Shown here: piece by piece, positions 17,960 through 24,800 of the stretch | Layout: each line of letters starts with the position of its first letter | Numbering within the stretch: the stretch's first letter is position 1 | DNA from: Thermoactinomyces sp. DSM 45891 | GTDB lineage: Bacteria; Bacillota; Bacilli; Thermoactinomycetales; Thermoactinomycetaceae | Assembly (NCBI RefSeq): GCF_900119485.1 | Contig: NZ_FPJZ01000009.1 | Span: forward strand, 39,383-103,382 | Length of the DNA: 64,000 nt | Direction of reading: 5' to 3' | Notes under the pieces: model-generated | What the model was told of the DNA's origin: nothing | Seen by the model: only the letters and a program-made list of their open reading frames with translations | Databases searched by the model: none | Program-made: the position numbers and the translations under genes

Positions 17960-18511
17960 ATGGCTCGTGTTGAAGCATTTAAGACTAAAAAGGATCTTGA
18001 GAAAATGAAAAAAGAACTTGAGAAGGTTGATCCCAAGTTCCGTTTGCTATTCGTGTTTGGATTGAATTCAGCTCTGCGAATTTCAGATATAGTAGGATTA
18101 AAAGTCAAGGATGTTATGAAGAACGGACAGCCTAGAAAGAGAGTCAGTCTTCGAGAAGAAAAGACAGATAAAATTAAAGAATTCCCATTAAACAAAAGCA
18201 TCATTCGTGAGCTAAAGTACTTCAAAAATGTAGATCCAGAAGAATATCTCTTCCCTTCTCAAAAAGGCGGACATTTCTGTACACGATATGCTTCTCGTAC
18301 TATCAAGAAAGTGGCAAAGCAAATTGGAATCGAAGGAAACTTTGGAAGTCATAGTATGAGAAAGAGCTTCGGATATACGCAACTCAAGAATGGCACACCG
18401 TTAGCAATTATTATGCAGTTATTAAATCATTCATCAGAAAAAGATACCTTGAGGTATGTGGGTATCACACAAGAAGTTTTAGATGATGCATATTTAAAAG
18501 TCCAATTATAA
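17960..18511 (+). CDS. Short tyrosine recombinase / integrase-family protein
   Basis: The 183-residue product contains only the catalytic half of a XerC/D-like recombinase. The conserved residues are visible: R40 (ALRISD), K68 (EEKTDK), H131-x-x-R134 (HSMR), H157 (LNHSS) and Y166 (LRYVGIT). The N-terminal arm-binding and core-binding domains of full phage integrases are absent. Genes of this size next to small terminase occur in other Firmicutes phages. It may act on late DNA processing or gene control; it could also be the integrase, but its size makes this less likely. It is the only prophage gene outside the moron on the plus strand. Confidence 0.85.
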   Translation: MARVEAFKTKKDLEKMKKELEKVDPKFRLLFVFGLNSALRISDIVGLKVKDVMKNGQPRKRVSLREEKTDKIKEFPLNKSIIRELKYFKNVDPEEYLFPSQKGGHFCTRYASRTIKKVAKQIGIEGNFGSHSMRKSFGYTQLKNGTPLAIIMQLLNHSSEKDTLRYVGITQEVLDDAYLKVQL

Positions 18512-18888
18512 GTAAGCAATAAAATAAAACTACCTGCCCGGGCGGCCGTTCCGGGAACTCTGGTAACTACCAAACTGGTAGCGCGTGGAGTACCTTTCCC
18601 ACCTCAAGTAGTTTATAAAAATAAAAATAGGGATGTCCTTTCGAAAAGAAATCCCTGTTGAAGTATCTTTCAACATCCCTATTCTCTTTGAGACATGGTT
18701 TCGAGGGATTCGACGTGGTTTGATTCCCTCCCTCGTACTGAGGACGTACCACCTTCTCCGACTCTACTCACAACCACGCAAGCTATTCGGTCTCTCGGCC
18801 GTCTCGACGCCCCGTCCCGTATAGGGAACTATAGACTTACATTATACCCCATATAAAACAGATAAAACCACAAATATAAAATCCAAGT
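18512..18888. other. Structured non-coding block between recombinase and methyltransferase (possible packaging site or RNA)
   Basis: No convincing gene is present in these 377 bases. It is locally GC-rich and full of inverted repeats: CCCGG/CCGGG near 18540, CTACCA-AAC-TGGTAG near 18567, an outer stem AATAGGGATGT (18626-18636) with ACATCCCTATT (18673-18683) enclosing GTTGAA/TTCAAC, and GAGGGA/TCCCTC near 18712-18732. Position near small terminase makes a cos/pac site plausible; a structured RNA is the alternative. Confidence 0.5.
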
Positions 18889-20556
18889 CTATGCTACCTT
18901 TTTCACTTCTTCTATAGCTCCTAACTGCTCCGCTAAAGCTCTTCCTAGATACCAAGCTACCTTTGAGGCTACACCGTTCCCTACGATCTTATATTGAGCC
19001 GACAAACTCAACTCTTCGGGTATTACATACCAGTCAGGAACCGATTGAATCCGAAGACACTCCCTAACGGTAAAACGTCGTGGGGATTGTGTAGGATGTA
19101 TCGGTTGACCTACATTCTGATGTGCCGTAATCGTAACACTTCGATCATCCATAGGTGCTTGGCGATTAGCTGAATTAAACTTGTAGGAATCTCTCTTAGG
19201 AAAGTAATAGGATTTTTCATTATGGTTGGATGGAGGATCGGAAGGTTCGTCGGGATGGACGAATTTGGGGCCTTGTGCGGAGATCGTATTCGAAGGATTC
19301 TTCCAGTCCATCTTGAGGTTGTTGTTCTTGTATGAAGGGGAGTACTTACGACCATCGTATTGGTCGTGGTTCTGTATATCAATGGTCTGACAATTGTACT
19401 GGGTCGTAATAGAAGGGCTAGGCTTGTCCATTGAAGCTTTATGTTGGGCTTTTTTTACGTTGGATGGTTTAAGGAGGTTGTGGTTCAGAGGGGTTGGTTC
19501 GGGGGTTAAATCGAGGATGTCGTCTCCTTTGGTGCGGACTGTTTTCGCAGGGGAATCGATAGAAGTGTTATAACCTATATTGTAGTCCTTGGCATGTTTG
19601 TACACAGCCTTAGTAAGTGGATTAGGTAGGTTGTTCGGATCTGGGAGATCGCCTATCACATCTCGAAGAACTTGGGTTCGATAGTCTTTCGGATCAGGTT
19701 CGGGAAACTTGAAGGTGAATCCGAGATCCTTTCGAATTCCCACGATGAATACTCGCTCTCTCTTTTGGGCTACTCCATAATCCCAACTATTGATTAGCTC
19801 CCATGATACGTTGTAGCCAATGTCATCGAATTTCTCCATGAGGGCATCAAAAGTTCGGATGTGTTTCTTCGAAATAAGTCCTTTTACATTTTCGAAGATA
19901 AAGGCTTTCGGTTGTTTTCGTTGGATGATGTCTAGGTACGTGTAGACGAGCTTTCCACGATCTCCGTCTTCTCCTAGCCCCTTCCCTGCCATTGAGAAGT
20001 CTTGACATGGTGGGCCACCTGCAATGATGTCTGTATCGGGTATTTCATCAGGATCAATCTCCGTAATGTCTCCACATACGATATGATCTCCGAGGTTATG
20101 AGCATAGGATTGACTAGCTCGCTTGTCAAAGTCGTTAGCCCAGATAATAGAAAAGCCGGACTCTTTTAGTCCGACCGCCATAAGTCCGCCACCAGCGAAT
20201 AACTCGGCTACTGTATAGCCGTTCTGTGGTAGCGTAGGGGTTACGTTATAGTTCATATAAGCCCTCTCTTCTATGTTGTTGTCGTTATATCCGTAACTCG
20301 GATGTAATTGGCATGATAGCTTTTGAAGTGGTGCAGCGGTGATTGTTAAGGCTGGTTCGTTCCAATCTTTTCGACGTAGACCGTTGGTATTGCCACCTGA
20401 TGGGACTTTACCGTTCCAGTAGATGGACTGGTCTTCGTGTGATAGGTTCGTCCAGTTGCCACCTGGTGGGATTTTAAGGGCGAATGGACGTTCATCTTTT
20501 CGGATTCTGTGACCGTAATGATTATGTACTATTTGATCACCTTCTTCTTGAAACAA
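18889..20556 (-). CDS. Phage DNA (cytosine-5) methyltransferase with repeated target-recognition-like segments
   Basis: The 555-residue product has C5-methyltransferase motifs: I (ELFAGGG, residues 118-124), IV (GGPPCQDFS, catalytic C184), VI (FENVKGL, E222), VIII (QKRERVFIVG, 264-273), and X (YKIVGNGVASKVAWYLG). A motif of the form P-x-x-T-I-T-A recurs five times, near residues 65, 334, 377, 418 and 470, so the recognition region looks like tandem modules, as in multispecific Bacillus phage enzymes. Uniquely, one module and a PPGGNW segment lie in a 110-residue extension before motif I. TTG 20556 has no Shine-Dalgarno; AAGGTG stands just before an in-frame ATA at 20532, a possible start. No restriction partner is present, so it probably protects phage DNA. 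Confidence 0.88.
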   Translation of the reverse strand: MFQEEGDQIVHNHYGHRIRKDERPFALKIPPGGNWTNLSHEDQSIYWNGKVPSGGNTNGLRRKDWNEPALTITAAPLQKLSCQLHPSYGYNDNNIEERAYMNYNVTPTLPQNGYTVAELFAGGGLMAVGLKESGFSIIWANDFDKRASQSYAHNLGDHIVCGDITEIDPDEIPDTDIIAGGPPCQDFSMAGKGLGEDGDRGKLVYTYLDIIQRKQPKAFIFENVKGLISKKHIRTFDALMEKFDDIGYNVSWELINSWDYGVAQKRERVFIVGIRKDLGFTFKFPEPDPKDYRTQVLRDVIGDLPDPNNLPNPLTKAVYKHAKDYNIGYNTSIDSPAKTVRTKGDDILDLTPEPTPLNHNLLKPSNVKKAQHKASMDKPSPSITTQYNCQTIDIQNHDQYDGRKYSPSYKNNNLKMDWKNPSNTISAQGPKFVHPDEPSDPPSNHNEKSYYFPKRDSYKFNSANRQAPMDDRSVTITAHQNVGQPIHPTQSPRRFTVRECLRIQSVPDWYVIPEELSLSAQYKIVGNGVASKVAWYLGRALAEQLGAIEEVKKVA

Positions 20557-20599
20557 AAAAGAGCCCAGTAAGATTACGGTCTGAATGCCGTACTTACTG
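20552..20599 (-). terminator. Intrinsic terminator upstream of the methyltransferase gene
   Basis: CAGTAAG/CTTACTG arms (20566-20572 and 20593-20599) with inner ACGG/CCGT form a hairpin. On the minus strand it is followed by GGCTCTTTTTTG, at the very start of the methyltransferase frame. It would block read-through from dprA into the prophage or attenuate the methyltransferase transcript. Confidence 0.65.
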
Positions 20600-20678
20600 A
20601 ACTCCGTATTTATCTACTCATACATATTAACTACTAATGCATGTAAATGTGTATGCGCTATGTAAACTTTTCATTGAA

Positions 20679-20735
20679 TATAACGAGATGGTTTTTATCT
20701 CGTAATTACTTATCTCGTTATACGTAGTTCTCGTT
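20679..20735. repeat. Iterated TCTCGTTA-like motifs near the prophage end
   Basis: TATAACGAGAT (20679-20689) and ATCTCGTTATA (20712-20722) are perfect inverted copies; ATCTCGTAAT (about 20697-20706) and TTCTCGTTAA (about 20728-20737) are further variants. Four copies in 60 bp of AT-rich non-coding DNA suggest binding sites for an integrase arm domain or a repressor. Confidence 0.6.
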
Positions 20736-20823
20736 AAATACTAGTTCTTGTTAGTGTAAGGTACAACGGTGTCGGGTCTACCTGACATAGCTCCACTTGA
20801 CATAGCCATAAACATCGGTGAGA

Positions 20824-21705
20824 TTAACTTGTACCTATTAGGAACCTGCTCACTGGTGCAAGTTCTCTTAGCAAGGTTTTCACATAAGTTTGCCCCTTTT
20901 GAAATTTGTTCCCTTTTGGAACCTGCTCACTTGTGGCCAGCCCTGGAACCGCAAACACTTCTCGTCCTTGCTCCATACTACATTCGGCTGTGATCAAAGA
21001 TCCACTACGTTCTGCAGCTTCTACCACAACCGTCCCCAAACTTAACCCACTAATAATCCGGTTTCGTTGAGGGAATAGTCCCGGGTTTCCTCCTGTCCCT
21101 GGCGGTGATTCTGATATGACTAAACCTTTTTGGACTAACCTTTCATATAGACGAACATGATTTTTGGGATATACCACATCAATTCCTGTTCCAAGCACCG
21201 CGATCGTCTTTCCCCCAGACTCTAGGACCGCATGATGAGCATCCCCATCAATTCCTGTGGCCATTCCACTTACTACTGTTAAGCCAGCTTGTACAAACTG
21301 CTCAGCTAAGAGCTTTGTGATTTTTCGTCCATAAGGAGTCGGCTTCCGTGTCCCGACCATCGCAAAACAAGCCTCATTTAACAACTGACGATCACCCCGT
21401 AGATACAAAGCCCAAGGAGGTTGCGGAATCTCACGTAAGAGTTCAGGATAGTCAGCATCGTATATAGTCATAACCTCAATTCGTTTCATTTGCAGTTCTG
21501 CTATCACTCGCCTACTCCACTCTTGATTCCACGTTTGCTTAATCCGTTGATATGTAGCAGCCGGCACCCGCTGATCTTTTATCATGTCCAAATACAGTAT
21601 CACATCTTGATCGGGCGTCCAACCCGCGCGAACTAGTTTATCAATCAGGTGCCATCCTGCTCCCGTAATTCGGTGTAGACCAATTAACCCACTAACTTCC
21701 CTCAT
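20824..21705 (-). CDS. dprA: DNA processing protein DprA, 3' end altered at the prophage junction
   Basis: DprA binds single-stranded DNA and loads RecA during transformation. The 293 residues include an N-terminal helical SAM-like domain and the Rossmann core: GTRKPTPYGRKI, VSGMATGIDGDAHHAAL-like segment, AVLGTGIDVVYP, FPQRNRIISGLS and EQGREVFAVPG. After residue 255 the usual T-S-x-x-S-x-G-T-N-x-L-I-x-x-G-A block is degraded: codons are missing, and a shift of one base would restore QKGANLCENL. Downstream sequence is foreign, and topA, the usual neighbour, is absent. ATG 21705 has AAGGGA upstream. The core may still fold, but its C-terminal end is lost. Confidence 0.88.
   Translation of the reverse strand: MREVSGLIGLHRITGAGWHLIDKLVRAGWTPDQDVILYLDMIKDQRVPAATYQRIKQTWNQEWSRRVIAELQMKRIEVMTIYDADYPELLREIPQPPWALYLRGDRQLLNEACFAMVGTRKPTPYGRKITKLLAEQFVQAGLTVVSGMATGIDGDAHHAVLESGGKTIAVLGTGIDVVYPKNHVRLYERLVQKGLVISESPPGTGGNPGLFPQRNRIISGLSLGTVVVEAAERSGSLITAECSMEQGREVFAVPGLATSEQVPKGNKFQKGQTYVKTLLRELAPVSRFLIGTS
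20841..20858. repeat. 18-bp direct repeat, copy 1 (candidate attachment core)
   Basis: GGAACCTGCTCACTGGTG matches copy 2 at 20918 in 17 of 18 positions. Copy 1 is on the prophage side of the altered dprA 3' end. Confidence 0.6.
20918..20935. repeat. 18-bp direct repeat, copy 2, within conserved dprA sequence
   Basis: GGAACCTGCTCACTTGTG encodes, on the minus strand, the T-S-E-Q stretch that belongs to the conserved end of the DprA Rossmann domain. Together with copy 1 it looks like an attachment-site duplication or recombination scar. Confidence 0.6.
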
Positions 21706-21734
21706 TTTTACACATTCCCTTCATCCATTTCTAA

Positions 21735-21771
21735 CAAAAAAAGAAGACCTAGCTTGCTTAGCAGGTCTTCT
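21735..21771 (-). terminator. Terminator after sucD
   Basis: AGAAGACCT (21742-21750) pairs with AGGTCTTCT (21763-21771); on the minus strand the stem is followed by a seven-T run. It separates sucCD from dprA. Confidence 0.8.
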
Positions 21772-21785
21772 TAGAAAAGCAGATG

Positions 21786-22691
21786 TTATTTCTTTACGAT
21801 GAAGTTATCTAAAATGCCTTTTTCTTCGAGAACCTTAACCAATGTTTCTCCGATTACTGCTGGTGTAGGAGCAACCCCCACACCACAAGCTTCTAAAGTA
21901 GCAATTTTTTCAGCAGCTGTTCCTTTTCCACCCGAGATAATCGCACCTGCATGACCCATGCGCTTTCCTTCTGGTGCGGTTTGTCCACCAATGAATCCAA
22001 CTACTGGTTTCGTCATGTTCGCTTTAATCCACTCAGCAGCCTCTTCCTCAGCAGTTCCACCGATTTCACCAATCATAATCACTGCTTCGGTTTCTGGGTC
22101 CGCATTGAACTCCTTCAACACATCGATGAAATCCGTTCCATTGATCGGATCTCCACCAATTCCAACCGCTGTGGATTGTCCAATATTACGAGTGGTCAAT
22201 TGGTGAACCGCCTCATAAGTCAAGGTACCAGAGCGGGATACTATTCCTACATTCCCTTTCAGATGAATGTAGCCTGGCATAATACCGATTTTGCACTCAT
22301 CTGGCGTGATAACACCTGGACAGTTCGGACCGATTAGACGGGTTTTTTTCCCCTCCATGTAACGGCGAACCTTTACCATATCTAGTACTGGGATACCTTC
22401 TGTAATACATACTACCAAATCAAGACCTGCATCTACCGCTTCCATAATCGCATCTGCGGCAAATGGAGCTGCTACGTAAATCGCTGATGCAGTGGCACCT
22501 GTTGCTTTCACAGCCTCCTGTACTGTATTAAATACAGGGATGCCTTCTACCTCTGTTCCACCTTTACCAGGAGTTACACCACCTACGATGTTGGTTCCAT
22601 ACTCTATCGCTTGTTTGGTATGGAATAAGCCAGTTGCTCCTGTAATCCCTTGGGTAATTACCTTTGTATCTTTATTTACAAAAATACTCAA
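21786..22691 (-). CDS. sucD: Succinate-CoA ligase, alpha subunit
   Basis: This TCA-cycle enzyme interconverts succinyl-CoA and succinate with ADP/GDP phosphorylation. The 301-residue product has the CoA-binding N-terminus (KVITQGITGATGLFHT), PNCPGVI, and the phosphohistidine segment MGHAGAIISGGKGTA. Length is normal. It follows sucC by 32 bp on the minus strand with its own Shine-Dalgarno (AAAGGTGG), so the two form an operon closed by the hairpin at 21742. Confidence 0.97.
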   Translation of the reverse strand: MSIFVNKDTKVITQGITGATGLFHTKQAIEYGTNIVGGVTPGKGGTEVEGIPVFNTVQEAVKATGATASAIYVAAPFAADAIMEAVDAGLDLVVCITEGIPVLDMVKVRRYMEGKKTRLIGPNCPGVITPDECKIGIMPGYIHLKGNVGIVSRSGTLTYEAVHQLTTRNIGQSTAVGIGGDPINGTDFIDVLKEFNADPETEAVIMIGEIGGTAEEEAAEWIKANMTKPVVGFIGGQTAPEGKRMGHAGAIISGGKGTAAEKIATLEACGVGVAPTPAVIGETLVKVLEEKGILDNFIVKK

Positions 22692-22723
22692 CGGAAATCC
22701 ACCTTTCCTCTGCTACTTATCTA

Positions 22724-23890
22724 TTAGGCTTGTGCTACAAGTTGAACGATTTTTTGAGCTCCATCTGCCATGGAGTCAGCCGCAACGATCGGTAGACCTG
22801 AATCGTTCAAGATCTTCTTACCAAGATCAACGTTGGTACCCTCCAACCGAACAACAAGCGGAACACTCAAGTTTACTTGTTTCACCGCTTCTACAACACC
22901 CTCAGCAATGATGTCACACTTCATGATTCCACCAAAGATATTGATAAAGATTCCTTTTACTTTTTCATCGGAAAGAATGATCTTAAAAGCTTCGGTAACC
23001 TTTTCTGCTGTAGCACCGCCACCTACATCGAGGAAGTTGGCTGGATCGCCACTATAATGTTTGATAATATCCATCGTTGCCATCGCTAAACCTGCACCGT
23101 TTACCATGCAACCGATGTTTCCATCTAATGCAATGTAGCTCAAGTCAAATTTAGATGCTTCGATCTCTTTTGGATCTTCTTCGTTTAGATCACGAAGTTC
23201 TAGGATGTCTTTATGACGATACAATGCATTAGAATCAAAGTTTAATTTTGCATCTAATGCCATTACTCTACCATCGCTAGTTGTGACAAGAGGGTTGATT
23301 TCGGCAAGAGAGCAATCGTTTGAAACAAATGCTTCATATAGGCCAAGCATAAATTTCGCTGCTTGATTTACTTTATCTTTCGGGATATTAATGCTATATG
23401 CCAAGCGACGGGCTTGGAACGGTGACATCCCAACGGCAGGATCGATTACTTCTTTAAAAATCTTTTCTGGTGTTTTTTCGGCCACCTCTTCAATCTCCGT
23501 ACCGCCTTCTTCAGAACCCATCATCACAACTGCATTACTAGAGCGATCAATCACCACACCGATATAATATTCTTTTTCGATCGGACAACCTTCTTCAATC
23601 AAGAGGCGTTTTACTTCTTTACCTTCTGGTCCTGTTTGATGAGTGACCAAAATTTTACCTAGCAGTTCATTCGCATAAGCACGAACTTCATCAAGACTGC
23701 GAGCTAGTTTAACGCCACCTGCTTTTCCACGTCCGCCTGCATGGATTTGTGCTTTCACAACCCAAAGTTCGCCGCCTAATTTTTCAGCAGCTTCTACTGC
23801 TTCGTCTGCATGAAAGGCAACATGGCCATTTGGGACAATGGCTCCATATTTTTTTAGTAATTGCTTACCTTGGTACTCATGTACATTCAT
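22724..23890 (-). CDS. sucC: Succinate-CoA ligase, beta subunit
   Basis: The 388-residue product begins MNVHEYQGKQLLKKYGA and contains the ATP-grasp segment VVKAQIHAGGRGKAGGVKLA, ALDAKLNFDSNALYRH and FLDVGGGATAEKVTEAFK. It supplies the nucleotide-binding half of succinyl-CoA synthetase together with SucD encoded just downstream. Length and start are standard for the family, and ATG at 23890 follows a GGGGGATC-like Shine-Dalgarno. Confidence 0.97.
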   Translation of the reverse strand: MNVHEYQGKQLLKKYGAIVPNGHVAFHADEAVEAAEKLGGELWVVKAQIHAGGRGKAGGVKLARSLDEVRAYANELLGKILVTHQTGPEGKEVKRLLIEEGCPIEKEYYIGVVIDRSSNAVVMMGSEEGGTEIEEVAEKTPEKIFKEVIDPAVGMSPFQARRLAYSINIPKDKVNQAAKFMLGLYEAFVSNDCSLAEINPLVTTSDGRVMALDAKLNFDSNALYRHKDILELRDLNEEDPKEIEASKFDLSYIALDGNIGCMVNGAGLAMATMDIIKHYSGDPANFLDVGGGATAEKVTEAFKIILSDEKVKGIFINIFGGIMKCDIIAEGVVEAVKQVNLSVPLVVRLEGTNVDLGKKILNDSGLPIVAADSMADGAQKIVQLVAQA

Positions 23891-24067
23891 ACCTGATCCC
23901 CCAGTCTAATCATTACAGCCAAACTGTTTAGATAACTTATTTATGTATTTCTCAAATGAACCACAAACACATACATCGCTGGCTCTTTTGCCAGTATAGC
24001 TCATGCCGAAAGCATTGCCAAGAGAATCAGGGTATCAAGCTGACACCCTGAACCCTACAATTATTTC
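23891..24067. other. Intergenic region with small inverted repeats
   Basis: No gene was seen. TCAGGGT/ACCCTGA (24027-24051) forms a 7-bp stem that may end the transcript of the small gene to its right; TGGC/GCCA and ATGC/GCAT stems lie beside it. The sucC promoter should lie here but was not identified. Confidence 0.4.
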
Positions 24068-24214
24068 CTATCTCCAGAGCAATTGAACCACTGTAGCACC
24101 TATGAAAATGACGAAAAATAAACCACCTACAACTGAGGCGCTTATCATGAAATCATCAAAATCATAATCTTTATTTTCATCTTGATAGTGGCTTTGATGA
24201 ACTTGGGAACCCAT
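24068..24214 (-). CDS. 48-residue single-span membrane protein
   Basis: An ATG at 24214 stands after an almost perfect Shine-Dalgarno (AAAGGAGGT, spacing 9). The 48 residues have a polar, acidic N-terminal half (QDENKDYDFDDF) and one hydrophobic span, ISASVVGGLFFVIFIGATVV, followed by QLLWR. The size and shape resemble small sporulation or stress membrane proteins of bacilli, but I do not recognise the family. It is a monocistronic gene between sucC and the divergent gene at 24341. Confidence 0.65.
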   Translation of the reverse strand: MGSQVHQSHYQDENKDYDFDDFMISASVVGGLFFVIFIGATVVQLLWR

Positions 24215-24340
24215 ATTGCACTACCTCCTTTCGCTCCGTCAAGACCATTGATAAGTATATCATGGTTTGCTACCCTCGAAAATGGGGAATGGACCGATTG
24301 ATAATCCCCATCACGATAATCTTAGTATAGGAGGTTCAGC

Positions 24341-24757
24341 TTGAATATACACTTTCAAACTCGCGAACAGTATTTATTTATCCATCGAAATGTAAAACAT
24401 TTACTCCTTCTATGGGAAAAAGATCATCGAAAGCACCTCTATCTCGTTACAAAAGAAGAAGGAGAAAATCTAACCCTTCTCGATCCAGGAGAAACCTACC
24501 AAGAACATGTTTTTGATGAAGTACTACCTATTTTTTTTCAAGTATTACATACAGAAACCGGAACCTTAGCTACTCTACTAGGAGCCACCTTCCTCTACCA
24601 AGATCAATTAGTGGGTATGTACTACAACCCATATCATCCTTCTGAAGACCTATATTTCTTCTATATTCATGATCAACAGATCAACGAGATTCCAGATGAA
24701 GAATATGTTCAAGTAACACAAACATTCGCGCAAGAATTTCCTGATTATTGTAAATAA
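24341..24757 (+). CDS. Hypothetical protein, DUF1292-like
   Basis: The 138-residue product starts at TTG 24341 behind a full AGGAGG. It has two similar halves of beta-rich sequence (LYLVTKEEGENLTLLDPGE and DLYFFYIHDQQINEIPDEEY), a pattern reminiscent of DUF1292 proteins, which are short acidic proteins of unknown function in Firmicutes. There is no signal peptide or membrane span. It converges with the glycosyltransferase gene at 24800 and shares a bidirectional terminator with it. Confidence 0.6.
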   Translation: MNIHFQTREQYLFIHRNVKHLLLLWEKDHRKHLYLVTKEEGENLTLLDPGETYQEHVFDEVLPIFFQVLHTETGTLATLLGATFLYQDQLVGMYYNPYHPSEDLYFFYIHDQQINEIPDEEYVQVTQTFAQEFPDYCK

Positions 24758-24763
24758 AGATAA

Positions 24764-24800
24764 AAAAAGGAGTGACAGTTTACGCTACAGTCACTCCTTT
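24764..24800. terminator. Bidirectional terminator
   Basis: AAAGGAGTGAC (24767-24777) and GTCACTCCTTT (24790-24800) form an 11-bp perfect stem flanked by A- and T-runs, between two converging genes. Confidence 0.85.

Noticed and set aside
18567..18824. Overlapping 61- and 63-codon frames on both strands in the structured block
   Set aside because: Neither has a ribosome binding site or protein-like pattern; the inverted-repeat content explains the sequence better.
20560..20823. A hidden repressor/cro gene in the prophage end
   Set aside because: No open frame with a ribosome binding site exists there on either strand; the region holds only repeats and a terminator.
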